The notes below the pieces were generated by a model. The model was not told the DNA's origin, did not search any database, and saw only the letters and a program-made list of their open reading frames with translations. A stretch of 64,000 nucleotides of DNA, from NCBI GenBank assembly GCA_961205875.1, contig OY540816.1, positions 16,936,701 through 17,000,700 of the forward strand, in the 5' to 3' direction. Position numbers and translations under genes: made by a program. Source of the stretch: Sialis fuliginosa. Its lineage: Eukaryota > Arthropoda > Insecta > Megaloptera > Sialidae. Positions 31,701 to 42,511 of the stretch are shown piece after piece; position 1 is the stretch's first letter; the number at the start of each line of letters is the position of its first letter.

Positions 31701-33983
31701 GCGGGCGCAGGGTGGGACGGGCGGGGGGGTTATGGTAGTTAAGGGGCGAGCCCTGCACTGCTTGTTTTTGATTTTGAGCACATTACCTGTTAATTTACCA
31801 AACTCGTCCAGTATCTCCTCTTTGCCTTTAGACTTTGGTATGTTGCCGACAAAAAGCCGCAGATTTGGAACGCTAATGTTAATTTTCAGACTCTTGCCGG
31901 GTTTGATTTCGTGATTATCGAGCTGTGGGACAAGAGAAAACATGCCAAATTTTGTTCATCAAATCAGTAATAAACCTGGCGTCATTGCGCCCGCAAAAAT
32001 AAAATATAACAAAACATAAAAAATTTAGCAACAGTAACAGATCAGTAACAGCCGTGCCGGTAATTTTGCTCCGACACGCCGAAACCGCCGGCCACCTATC
32101 GAAAATAAAACACTGAAATTTTGGGTTTGATTTTGCTGCTCGTTCACCGGAACCAGCCGAACGTCAATTTCTCTTATCGACAACGTGCCAAATGTTACAA
32201 TTTTGTAGTCAGGCGTGGTCTTCCGTCGCACTGCAAAGAGGAGACCTGTAATCAAAACAGTCAGCCGATCTGGGAACCGAATCATCTCGAATGCCAATTG
32301 TTCGCAGCAGACACCATCTTCTGTGGTCTCGATTTTGATATGGGCGAAATTTTGGTCGGGGCTCGTTATGTAGTAAGGAGTGACAGACAGACAGAAGCTA
32401 AGTCAGATGAGTGTGTGAAAGAGTTATGAAAGAGAGACAGATGAGTGAAGGGTACGGCGAGCGTAGATGCGTTGACAAAGTCAGCCGTAGCTTTGGCAAC
32501 GTAACACGCCTCGGAGCGCCTGCTTCCGATCTACTACAACATCGGTTCATTAATCAGTTTATTACACTTCTCAATTAGCTCGATTGATTCCGGCCGTTTT
32601 GTCAACGGCGTAACAATTACTTGTTTTGCAAACGACATCAAAGGATGACAATGAGTGCAATTGAGAAATGCAGAGTTAAAATTAGATAATTTCATTGGTA
32701 TATAATATACAAAATAAATTTACACTGAAATACATTTTTACAACTGTCCCAACTGGCTCTACATTTTCATAATTTAGCATCAATTCTTATATTCCAATGA
32801 ATTATCAAACATTTTTTCAACACAATCATACAAACAATTTTTCGACCAAATGATTATAATTTCTGAAAAATAGAAGCCGATTAAAATAATTTCTACAGCC
32901 AATCAAATACATCCAATTGATATAATAATTTTTTAATAAACAGGACACTTCCAATTTTGCATAAAATAATTTAAATTTAAGTAAATATTAACTTGTTTAA
33001 CATAATTTTAACTCTATAAATATCATTCATTTCTAAACAATTATTATAATGTATATCTTATGAATTTAAACACCAAGCAGAAATAAATACAATTAAACAC
33101 AAAGATACGCATAACTGGAATGTCCAGAAACAAATCTCGTTCATTCTACATTCAAACTGAGACCACTTACCTCTCTGACTGCTTGTTGCGCTGCATCCCT
33201 TGTTGTGAACGTAACAAATGCATAACCCCTATTTGTTCCGGTCATTGGGTCCATCATCAGACGGAGGTCCCAAATTGTGCCACATTTCTCAAATAACGGA
33301 ATCAATTCATCTTCAAACATATCCTAAAATACCAATTTGTCATGTTTTCCTTATTACATCACCATAAATAAAATTCTAATTTATTTATTAAAATAATAAG
33401 AATTTAAACACTTTACCTTAGGTATCTTTCCACAAAACACTTCACATCCATTCCCTGGTGCAGGCCCATCCCATTCTGGAGGAGGGCCTCCATATTTCCT
33501 TTGACCTGTAGTTACATCTAAAGTATAGCCTGTTCTTTCTAGAATTTGTTTAATTTTATCTTCATCAGGACCCTTTGGAGGTGTAGGAGTCGGCTGTGCA
33601 GGACCCTATTTACATTTTATTATAAGAAAATAATAAATTAAACATATTAATTATTATCTAACCTGAGCTGCTACTGCACGACTTTTTTGTCTGTAAGTTT
33701 TCATCACACCACATAAATAGGCCGACTTGTTACTAACGTGTTCAAGATTTGAGTCGAGAAACTGCCCCAAAACAGATAATGCCCCGTCTACGGGAAATTC
33801 TTTCAAAGCATCCAGCGCTCTTGTATCTAAATCAACATGTGCTAGTTTCCCTGTCTTATAAATATCATCAAGCTTGGCCGCCACCTTCTCGTCAAGTCCA
33901 TACTCAACTAATTTGGCATAATCTTCTGTACGTTGACCATCGTCTCCACTGTCCATCTTCATTTCACCGTTACCCTCCGCCAT
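21614..33983 (-). CDS. Syp: Syncrip (hnRNP Q/R) RNA-binding protein, 11 constitutive-path coding exons
   Basis: Multi-RRM protein that binds mRNA; the family acts in mRNA transport, stability and splicing in nucleus and cytoplasm. Minus-strand exons: 33983-33663, 33605-33417, 33323-33171, 31669-31534 (or alternative 31922-31787), 30170-30037, 29973-29752, 29550-29405, 29226-29108, 27599-27436, 22955-22772, 21798-21614; all phases agree and the sum is 650 aa. Exon 1 is the acidic NURR-type domain (residues 1-107). RRM1 has RNP2 EVFCGKIPK and RNP1 [12 protein letters not shown]2 RLFVGNIPK (about 243) and [12 protein letters not shown]3 VLYVRNL (about 338) and KDYAFIHF. The insect-type linker [21 protein letters not shown], a Tyr/Asp-rich segment, an Ala/Arg/Gly-rich segment and the conserved tail GKRKLDGG...[11 protein letters not shown]...QQPLG follow. 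The ATG at 33981-33983 is chosen because the conserved protein starts there; an in-frame ATG at 34037 is upstream. Confidence 0.97.
22000..22366. other. Distal last Syp intron, no further feature seen
   Basis: AT-rich intron sequence between the candidate alternative exon and the last exon. No inverted-repeat element or frame recognised. Confidence 0.4.
22367..22491 (-). CDS. Syp: Candidate stop-containing alternative exon giving another Syp C-terminus
   Basis: 125-bp segment with acceptor AATATGCAG and strong donor GTAAGG. Joined to the donor at 22772 (phase 1) it continues the frame with [19 protein letters not shown], then [12 protein letters not shown] and a TGA at 22397-22399. It lies in the last intron. 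The stop is only about 30 bases from the exon's 3' end, so the message could escape nonsense-mediated decay. Unusually GC-rich for this AT-rich intron, which supports an exon. Alternative C-termini are known for vertebrate SYNCRIP. Confidence 0.6.
22956..24677. other. Syp intron, AT-rich
   Basis: Intronic sequence. A possible MITE remnant occupies about 24125-24372, with TTCATAAATTACGT near its left edge and a loosely complementary AAATTTATGAATGA on the right beside an 18-base C run. No exon-like segment was seen. Confidence 0.4.
24678..24731 (-). CDS. Syp: Candidate 54-bp in-frame cassette exon of Syp
   Basis: Between exons 27599-27436 and 22955-22772, whose junction is phase 0, lies a 54-bp open segment bounded by an AG acceptor (TTAAAATAG) and a GT donor (GTTTGTTG). 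It would insert 18 residues, [18 protein letters not shown], without disturbing the frame. It interrupts the Tyr/Gly-rich and Arg/Gly-rich parts of the tail. The evidence is splice-site fit, phase and composition only; a weak donor lowers confidence. Confidence 0.55.
25342..26158. mobile_element. Large foldback palindrome in Syp intron
   Basis: About 817 bp in which the left half is the imperfect reverse complement of the right half. It begins CGATGAAAGGAACAAATTCG and ends CGAATTTGTTCCTTTCATCG; the arms meet at an A/G-rich and T/C-rich centre near 25750. Internal words CGGACCCGTCGATTAG and complement, and TTCTGAACACTTTTTGTACAG and complement, pair precisely. No coding capacity. The transcribed intron would carry a hairpin with arms of about 400 bases. 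Confidence 0.85.
26380..28140. promoter_or_regulatory. GC-enriched block inside Syp, around the Tyr-rich exon
   Basis: Base composition rises well above the surrounding intron on both sides of exon 27599-27436. The block contains minus-strand donor-like sites (GTGAGTGCC at about 26744-26752 and GTAAGTAGC at about 27860-27868) and a perfect GC hairpin. It could be an internal promoter or unannotated alternative exon; neither is proven. Confidence 0.3.
27896..27938. repeat. Perfect GC-rich hairpin, 19-bp arms
   Basis: Left arm 27896-27914 and right arm 27920-27938 are perfect reverse complements made almost only of G and C (GCGCGCGCCGG...), around a 5-base loop TATAT. Located in the Syp intron between exons 29226-29108 and 27599-27436, about 300 bases upstream of the latter. 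Confidence 0.9.
28141..29107. other. Syp intron, AT-rich, nothing recognised
   Basis: Intron sequence between the GC-enriched block and exon 29226-29108. No repeats or exon-like segments identified. Confidence 0.4.
30171..31533. other. Syp intron downstream of the alternative exon pair
   Basis: Intron sequence, with T-rich and A-rich tracts near 30355-30410 and a moderately GC-rich stretch at 31370-31500 next to exon 4a. No third copy of the alternative exon was found here. Confidence 0.4.
31534..31669 (-). CDS. Syp: Syp exon 4a (canonical RRM2 start), mutually exclusive candidate
   Basis: 136-bp exon, entry phase 0 and exit one base into a codon, with a CAG acceptor and GTAAGTTG donor. It encodes a peptide beginning [11 protein letters not shown] and containing [16 protein letters not shown] and EEFSKHA, which closely follows the insect Syncrip consensus at this place and gives KHAPGLMEV when joined to 30170. 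Its twin is 31787-31922. Confidence 0.92.
31787..31922 (-). CDS. Syp: Syp exon 4b (variant RRM2 start), mutually exclusive candidate
   Basis: Also exactly 136 bp with the same phases, good acceptor (TGTCCCACAG) and donor (GTAATGTG). It encodes a divergent version: [17 protein letters not shown], then [17 protein letters not shown] and DEFGKLT, joining as KLTAGLMEV. RNP2 of RRM2 is intact, while the residues around it differ. Including both exons would shift the frame (272 bp), so only one can be used per mRNA. Confidence 0.88.
31923..33170. other. Syp intron upstream of the alternative exon pair
   Basis: Contains a mixed-composition stretch (32000-32600) with several frames but no RNP2-like coding segment, so a third alternative exon is not supported. 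The rest is AT-rich. Confidence 0.4.
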
Positions 33984-33985
33984 TT

Positions 33986-35002
33986 CTTTAATATCAATCA
34001 AAAAAATCAATATATAATTTTCATTTCTTATTTTCACTTCGGTAGCATAAAAAAATTAAATCCACATAAAATCTAGACAGACCAGAACATATTGTAATAT
34101 TTAAAAAATTATTCATTTTTTTACTGAACCGATAAAAAAAGACCATTGCATATTTATAAACACAAAATGTCCTTAAATTATTTGGTTTTTACAATAATCA
34201 CTTATCAATTAATTTGTTTAGTAAATAAAAAAAATCAAATGTTATTTTATAATTTATAACTTAATTTTTTTTAAATCTTATTTAAATTTGTTGGATTTAA
34301 AAAAAATATATATATTACATGTTATTAACCATTAAAATTTAATAAAAATACCCTATTTGTACTACAAAAATATATACATACAAGTAAACAGAACAAAAAG
34401 TGTCAAAATTATTCACCAAAAGTAAAATCCAATATTTACAACGATCCCCTTTTACAAAGCGCGGTAAAAACACGAGTCAAGACTATAACACGCTTCTTGG
34501 AAACAAGCATTTATCGGCCAGACGGGGAATGTTTCGCGGCATAACTCGTCTACACCACAGCACAATGCCCCGACAGTACAGTTCGTCAACTCTTTGCATA
34601 TATGTGCAAAATAGAAACACATATGCATTCAACGTTTGCGAGACAAGAACAGCTATACAATTTGCAAACACGTGAAGGATACTTGCGACTGTCTGGCTCT
34701 GTATGGCACTCCAGTCGGCTGATTGAAATGGTTTTAACGTCCCGTAAGCGTAAAATTCTTAATTAATGGCACCAAAAACAAACACTTTTCTATTTTATTC
34801 CTAGTGTTTCGCGAATTGTGACGTATTGCAAAAATGCAGTCTGCCGCCGATTCTTTCGTCCCTTGCACCGGCCGGCGGGATCAATGCATATATGCAACTC
34901 TTTCACAATTACAGTACACCTGCAGGACACTCTTTATAACGATCGCCGATGTCATTAAACTAAATAATCACTTATTGTAAATAATATAAATATAATATTT
35001 AC
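33986..35002 (-). other. Probable 5' UTR intron of Syp
   Basis: An acceptor (GATATTAAAG) ends two bases before the ATG, with the exon beginning at 33985. A donor-like ATAAG/GTAAAT is present with its last exon base at 35003. Together they suggest a non-coding first exon upstream. Inferred from motifs. Confidence 0.4.
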
Positions 35003-35200
35003 CTTATAATTTATCTAAAATATAATTTAACGCCAAGAAAATGGCGGCCGGCGTTAAGACTGCGACAACGTCAACGTGATCTGACCGGCGAGGTGGAGAG
35101 GGGTACAGTTGCACTCAAGTCCGATTCGCAAAGCGCACGCTTAGCCTCGATACCAGCGCACCACAAACGGGCCGTTTGATTGGTCAGTTCATCTAGTTTC
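34840..35200 (-). promoter_or_regulatory. Probable Syp promoter / non-coding first exon
   Basis: A CpG-rich island in AT-rich sequence just upstream of the Syp coding exons. On the minus strand it carries GCCGCCATTTTCTTGG, a YY1/Pho-like GCCGCCATTTT motif common near animal promoters, at about 35036-35051. No TATA box is apparent. Confidence 0.45.
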
Positions 35201-35869
35201 GCAAACCGTTTTGATACGCCACACTTTGCAAATTTTTTATACTTGTTTTTGTTGCTTGTCTGCTCTATCGAATTTATTTATAGTCAACGGACAAAGAACG
35301 TCTGGTAATTTTTTATGACAATTATCGACAATTCTTACAATTTTGTAAAGCCAATTGTAACAAGAACTTGGTTTTAATTTTTATATATTATTTTATTCTA
35401 GTTTAACTGACTGAAATTTTTGTTCTCGTTACTATTAATCTAATTATTTAAGAATATTCTGTTTTAAATACATAATTAAATATATCCACAGAGAGACTAC
35501 ATTCTCGATGGTACAGCAAATTCATGTTCAGTTTGTTGTTTTTGTTTCGGCGTTCTACATTGATCGCCTGAACTATACATATAATATGTATATTTTAAAA
35601 CGTTATCCAATGTTAAAATGCCCTTTGATTAACACTTAACCACAAATTACTAAACATAACAATAAATAGTAAAACACTTGCACTCAGAACAAAGAAATAA
35701 CACAATCAAATAACACTAATATTATTATCAATAGACTATTATATTAAAACTAAACTAAGTTTAAATTATTTTTATAACCAAATAACTAAAAATAAATAAT
35801 AACGTATTGCTTAAATGGATTTAAAAATGAAAATAGTATGAAGTAACAATATAAAAACGAGACGCGTTT

Positions 35870-36180
35870 GGTGTAGTGGCGACCGTCTCCCGCGGTGCAG
35901 AGTAATGCAGTTTGAAGCTGCACCGAGTCCACCGGTTTGCAGAAATCCGTTGGGCTTCTCGCGTTGGCCAATCAACGGCCAAAGTCACTTTATCGTTTCT
36001 TCACCCCTTTGGCGCGAGTTACAAAAGCGACAGTACCACATCTCGCTCGCACCACCACCGCGACACGATCCGCGTGACAAAGATAGAACGCGCGCGCGCA
36101 CTCTTCGGAAACTCTACCCGATGCGCGAATTCTTGGCAGGTATTACTTGCAGAAAATTTACATTTTGCATGACGCCAGGT
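35870..36180. promoter_or_regulatory. Second GC-rich promoter-like block upstream of Syp
   Basis: GC-rich island with a CCAAT-type word (GGCCAATCAACGG, about 35966-35978), a GCGCGCGC run and a plus-strand GGCAG/GTATTA donor-like site near 36139. A hairpin CGGTGCAG...CTGCACCG is at about 35893-35925. Could be a distal Syp promoter or the start of a divergent transcript. No protein assigned. Confidence 0.3.
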
Positions 36181-36200
36181 GGGGAAGGGTGTTTTAAATA

Positions 36201-39046
36201 AATTCGCATAGTATTAAAGTAGATGTTTCTATTTTTAAAATATTAAATATATATACACTTATGCACAAGGATGTATGCAGGTATAATGCAATATAATAAA
36301 TATATAAGATTTCAGTAGGTATCGATATCTATTCGTTAATTCAATTAACTAGCTATGAAGTCATAATATTAACTTGTGCATCAGCTATTGAAACCGCACA
36401 AGTGACACAATAGACAATAAATATAAGTATATGCATAAATCGAGTATAGATAGTCTTTAACATTTTACAAAGTCAGAATATAGCATTTTGCAATATTACA
36501 TTATAAAAAATTCAATTTAATTCCTACAATAATTATGTAAAAAAAATTATGTTGAACTCAAAATTAACCGGAAAATTAAATCATATAAGATAAGATAACA
36601 TACCAGTGCTAAATTTCACGCGGAACCGTCTATGCAGCAAATATAAATGTACCTATTCACATATCCAAATAACGTAAATTCTTCGAATATAATGCTCGCA
36701 GAATTGCATCAATGCAAAAATTTCAAGGACATCGCTTGAACTCCTCGCGGCCGTTGCGATGAGATATATAACATACACACACATGTGCATCGATTCACAG
36801 AGGCTACCTTAGAGCAGTATCAGACGGGCAAAAAATTATATGGTAAAAACTAGCAATCCAACATAGTTACAACAGTCGAAAATACCTCTGAAGAACATAC
36901 GATATTTTTAATTCTGCTATACGCACCGTATGATAAAATTCAGTTGGTTTTAAGCAGTGACGTACTCAGAAATATTTGTAGTTCGAAACCTCCTTGATAC
37001 TATATTTTGGTCTTTTTATTATTACCTTAACCAAGGGTCAAGGAACTCCCATAATACAGAGAAAAGGCCTTCCAGCTTCCAACACTGTCGCTATGCAATG
37101 TAGCGGATCTAAAAGAGGAAAACCCTATTGATACAAAATCCTAGGTCTACCACATATAACATATAATTCTATTGTACGATTTTTGTATACTATACTTTTC
37201 GAAAGAAACGTAAATATATAATAATGATAATGATAAATATGATCTATGCTACAATTTTATAAGTAATTCAAATAAAATTATAATGAATTTTTATGAGGTT
37301 TATAGTTTTGTTTCGGGGGCCCAGACACAAGAGATTTGATAAATGCAGTCACTCTAGCACTCGCATGGCGGGGGGGGCTGACTTGTTATATTTTGGGAAG
37401 GTACTTTTTATTGATTAAGTATATATGTATTACTAATTGACGTTACGTACTGTCCAAAAATAATTTGTTTAAAAATCAGACCATAAATACAATTACCCCA
37501 ACGCCACCTATCGGGTCCAAAAAAATATATAAACTTATCGGAGCACCAATGTCGTAACCAGAGGGGGGGAGGGGAGCCATGCTTTTCCTAATTAACGCAA
37601 TACGCAATCAGGGTCGTTTTTACCACCAGGCTAACTTAGGCGGCTAAATTAAGACCCCTATTTTTTAGCGACCCGGCACTCTTTTTATAAATATCAATCA
37701 ATTATACAATTTTTAAGAATAAAGCCCAGTTCACTAATTTTCTTAGGGTCCCTTACATTTACATTATACATTAATACAATTTGTTTTATAAATAGTTATA
37801 GTTACGCAGTTTTTAATTATAATAATATGTATGGTATTAAGTATAATACATATGTTAATGATTGATAATAATTTATATTACCCACAATTGAAAATGTTGT
37901 TTTTTTTTACTAAATAGAAATAAATTTAGACTTGTATAATTCACCGTTAATTTTGGCAAGGTGATTCAGATTTTGGCATTTTTTCCACCGTTTTCAAAAT
38001 AGTTATTCATAAATAAGTGAGTTTTATGAAAACGCATTACATAGAACTTACAATTAGGAACGTTTTAAAATCAGATAGTAATATTTGTTCGTAATAATTA
38101 AAGAAATAATATTGAAAAAATAAATTAAAATATTTTAAGACAGAAACACAAAAATATCATTGTTTTCTAATCGTAAGGTTGAATTCTATAAAAAAAACCA
38201 AATGCTAACATAATAGGTAAAATCGGTAAATCGGGTAAGCCATTTTGTAGGCCTTTGCTTACCAATCCAAACACCGGGAAGGTATCGTGTAAAATGGTGA
38301 TCTATTGTACTCAAATATAGACTACACTAAAAAGGTCGGCGGTTGTTACTATTGGAAATGTTCACAACTACCTACATATTTTTACCGAGGTATAGACACT
38401 CTTTATTGTACCTAACAATCTACAACACCAATAGATACGTTAAAAAGGGATATTCTTAGGGGATGGGGTATATTTTTTTTTTAATATTAAATACCTATAA
38501 TATATAAATCTACCAACGTATCAACACCACACGTATAATATGTGTAAGTATTAATAACATCTGATAGTAATTAGTTTCACAAAACAAAGACCTTTGGAAA
38601 TATTCTTGAGTTTCCAAGAGTATCAAAAAACTACAAATACCGCCTTTCCCCAAAAGCGGTCTGCGGTTTTCCCTAATGCAGTTAAAACTATGTATATTTT
38701 ATATTTCGTACTTCATATGCAACTTTAAAAAAAAACATTAATTTGTATATGTAAAGCTGGGTCGCGATATGAAAACATCGGTTTAGAATTAAAGGCTAGT
38801 GAACCTACGAACATATTTAATATTTTATTCACTCCTAGAACATTCTAAATACGAAAATTAAATATTAATTCATTAAACGAATAATCATTGTAACTTTATA
38901 ATGTATACCAACTGCCAAAATCAAATTATAACTGTAAAACGTAATCTCAAGACAATTCATTAAAGCGTTAACAAGTTTATTATTGCAAATTTAATTTGCA
39001 GTGGTTTATTACATGTGCTTTAAATATCAATTTTATATACAGTATC
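36201..39046. other. Gene-poor AT-rich DNA
   Basis: No coding exon recognised. G- or C-run fragments (about 37315-37385 and 37555-37580) look like remnants of C-rich element ends, but I could not pair them. Confidence 0.4.
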
Positions 39047-39513
39047 CAGCGGTTCTTAAACTAGGGTCCGCGGACCCCCGAGGGTCTGCGAAACTTTTAC
39101 GGGGGTCCGTGAAACATGTTTGGCATAAATTAAAGTATATACTTTTACATTTCTATTTACCAGTAATTAATTAGTATCTAACGACCTTCTTTGCTTTTCT
39201 ATCAGGGAGGCAAGGGTTATTTTAGTGGGTAGCTTGTTTCTGCAGTTGTAAAAATGAAAAGTGCAGTTGTAAAAGCAAATTTGTGTAGTGCAAAAAATTG
39301 AAACAATGTTTAAATAAATAAAATAATAAAATGTGTGGAAAAAAGGTCATTGCAGTTGTAAAAACAAAAAATGTAAGAAATGTAATGCAAAAAACAAAGG
39401 TCATTGCAGTTGAAAAGCAAAAATTGTAAGTATGGAGCTACAAATAAGGTCTTGCAGTTTTAAAATTTTCTTAAAATAACCCCTGCAAGACTACATAAGT
39501 TTAAGAACCGCTG
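39047..39513. mobile_element. hAT-like MITE with CAGCGGTTCTTAAAC ends
   Basis: 467 bp starting CAGCGGTTCTTAAACTAGGG and ending TAAGTTTAAGAACCGCTG, an inverted terminal repeat of about 16 bp. CAGnGGTTCTnAAAC ends are typical of a widespread hAT group. No clear 8-bp duplication. The interior contains at least four direct copies of a GCAGTTGTAAAA-type word (39241-39420). Non-coding. Confidence 0.75.
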
Positions 39514-41149
39514 CACTATACAGCATAACCAAACAAATAAAGGAGAAATTTTTTTAAATGTAGGCTTCATCATATCTTTTTTTACTACCTATATTTTAGA
39601 AAATAGAATTTTGTGAATTTCGAATTTTAATTTTTGTCAGGATAGAAAGTGAAAACACATTTCGCGCGTGAGAGTTAGTTTGCGACCAAGTACAACTACA
39701 CGGCGTAGTTAGCTTAACGGAACTAATTTTTTCACTTAGTTGCCTCAACGGAAACATATTTATCATGAATACAATTTCTTTCAATTCAAATTATGTCGGC
39801 CAACTATACATGGCATTGTTGGCTTCATTTTATTTTTTCAATACAATATCAATTATATTTATGATATGTTCAAAATTCAAATTAAAAGAATGGTTTAATA
39901 TAAAAAAAAATATTAGTACCTATATATAAATAAAAGTCACGAGACTTTCTTATACGAAATACTGTGAGTCGTACGTGTACAGCGTACATATCTATAACTA
40001 TAACTGATAAAAAATATAAAAAAATAAATTGAACATAAATTACTGTATATATAGAAAATAACGTTCTCTACAACTTTTATTATAAACATTTTTTTCTGTA
40101 ATGAACACAGAATATTAAATTAATTATTTTTAATGTTATGTGGTAATGACCCATTTCAAATATATTTTTTTAAATCGATTATATTCACCCAAGACCGGTT
40201 TAAAGGACCCTCACTTTCGAAAGTGCGTGGTTCACTTTTCCATAAGGATTTTTTTGGAAAAGTGGTTTCAGTTAAGTTTTCTGAAATTTTGATGTATACA
40301 GCACTTAACCTACCAAACAAAAGTCTCCATTGGTGTAAAAATAAATAAATTTTTTTTAATTTTAAATATTTTTTTCAAACAATAACGAATTTATCTAACT
40401 GTCCTTCCGTTATAGATGGACGACGGTAGGGCATAATTCGGCCGTTATATAGTTAAATAATTTATATTTTATTAATTTAATATTTGAATTAACTTCAGTT
40501 ACATTTGATTACCTTCAACCATTATTCTTACAAAAGACGCACCCCTTACACAAAATGGACTGGTCCCATTTAAAACACGTTTTAGCGCACAGTTTTGTAA
40601 TATAAGGGATCTTAAATAATCGCAATATAAATTTGTATGATTTTTATTTTTTTGCAATTTTTAAAAATTGATTTCAGTCTATATTATAAAAAAATCAAAC
40701 AGTTTAAAATAAATTTTGAATATGAAGAAAATTGTGCGAATTGTAAGCACTTTTGTATGAGATAAAATATTTAATTTATTTATATATGTACCTGCATATA
40801 AACGTACATGTACAGTACACTAACTTGACCTCTATAATGTACATTATTTTCTTATTTTTCTTTCGCGCAATGTCGTCGAGTTAACGTTAGCCTACTGGTC
40901 CCTGGCATCATCCTATTCTTATTTCTTATGTACAAAATATAAATAAACCAAGAAATTCTAAAATATAAGGAATCTTTATATTAAAAAAGTAAATTAAAAT
41001 TATTAATTAAATTTTAAAACCGAGATTCTCGACGAAAGTTTCATAAAGTCTCGACTTATTTTAAATTCAAATGGTATCATCTCGTTCGAATTTAAGCTAA
41101 TCTCGTCTCGGTCTCGATCTCGTTTCGTTTGGTGGATATATATACAGTA
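39514..41149. other. Gene-poor AT-rich DNA
   Basis: No exon or element pair recognised. The 71-aa plus-strand frame at 40133 has no recognisable family and lacks flanking splice logic. Confidence 0.4.
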
Positions 41150-41713
41150 TAAGGTAATGGTACCAGTCTTGGATATGACCCCAGTTATGGCTATTTTTTA
41201 ATTAAATGTCTGAATTAGAAATATTTGTTGATATTTGATTACTATACCATTTCTGAATATTAATCTTTAACTGCGGTCTTATAGCGTGATTTGATGACAA
41301 TCGGCCAATAGGTGTCAAAATGGTGGACATTATTAACTAATTATTAGTATAATTTATTTATTAATTATTATATTATCATAGAAACTGCTTTACATTGTTT
41401 TAAATTCGACGATTCTTTCTTTTATATCTTTTGTGTCGTAGTACTTATCATTTTGCAATCATTATCAAGTGCGTCCATCACTGTGTGCCTCATTACTGGT
41501 TTTACTGAATCCATTACTGGAGAAAAACATAAACAAAATAAAAGGCTATAATTCAAAAAACAAACTATATTTACGGATTTTGGTGCATGATTAAATTGAT
41601 TAAATATAGAGTTACTTGTTTTATAACTATAATATGAGTTCATGATAATTACAAAAAGAAACTCGTGAATCACAAAATTAGTAATAGCGGCCATAACTGG
41701 TGCCAGTACCTTA
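41150..41713 (+). mobile_element. TAAGG-family MITE, copy 1
   Basis: 564 bp with ends TAAGGTAATGGTACCAG and CTGGTGCCAGTACCTTA, flanked by TA. Shares internal words TTTGATGACAATCGGCCAAT, GTGTCAAAATGGTGGACAT and TTGTGTCGTAGTACTTATC with copies at 57021-57481 (inverted) and about 62090-62612 (same orientation). TA duplication suggests Tc1/mariner-like mobilisation. No frame survives. Confidence 0.85.
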
Positions 41714-42401
41714 TATGTCTACATACGTTAGGCTGAAAGTTTAAAAGATCGATGAAATAATTGTTTACAATGAACATAATAAATAAATATATGATCTTTT
41801 TACTGTGTAATACCAACCCAAGCGAGATATGTACTGTAACAATGACATACATACAGATCGTTTATTTTAAAGTGAATAATTTTCATGTATAGCAAAAACT
41901 GAAACCTGTTTGTGACTCAGCCATGGGCGGCCATATGGTGGACGTAAGGGGTTGTAATTACATAAGATGGTGAAAGGCAATCAATTAATCAGCGACCCCC
42001 CAACCCTAGAGTTTTTGCACCCTTTTCATCGTTCTTGGACTCGTTTACACACGGACACATACACACGTATAACAAAATATTTACATCAATTGCTAAATTG
42101 TCTTGTTCACATTTCAATATTTTACTTTGTATTATTATTGCATAAATAAATAATAATCACTTCGTCCATTCTTTAATTTAATGATGCAGGTGGACTCTAT
42201 TAGAAATAATAGTTTATTTATAAAATTATATGACATTATTTATATCATTTTTCATGCTAAGCTGTAATTAATTGCGAAATAGGTTAGAATTACATTGTGG
42301 ACACTGAGAAAAAAAATAGTAAATTTACAATATACAAATGTAAAGGAAAGTTCCAAAAGTCAGTGTTGGGAAAATAAATTACCCCCCCCCCCCCACCCCT
42401 T

Positions 42402-42511
42402 TATGTTCGTACAAATCATAATAAATAACTATATTATACAATGCAGTCTGAATTTTATTTAAACCCACTGATACGTATTCACGTCAATCCCTCGACTGTA
42501 CCGTTAAATGC
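42402..42511. repeat. Dispersed repeat, shared with 58130-58242
   Basis: Both places share TATGTTC(G/A)TACAAATCATAA and CACTGATACGTATTCACGTC followed by AATC(C/T)CTCGACTGT in the same order and spacing. Same orientation, roughly 110 bp. Element identity and boundaries unknown. Confidence 0.7.

Noticed and set aside
32000-32450. Possible third alternative RRM2 exon
   Set aside because: No RNP2-like LFVGNIPK segment and no 136-bp frame with matching phases.
35870-35930. tRNA-like A-box (TTGGTGTAGTGG) and hairpin
   Set aside because: No complete cloverleaf or proper B-box/acceptor pairing could be built by eye.
41422-41852. Minus-strand frames of 90 and 60 aa
   Set aside because: They overlap copy 1 of the three-copy MITE family and are not preserved in the other copies.
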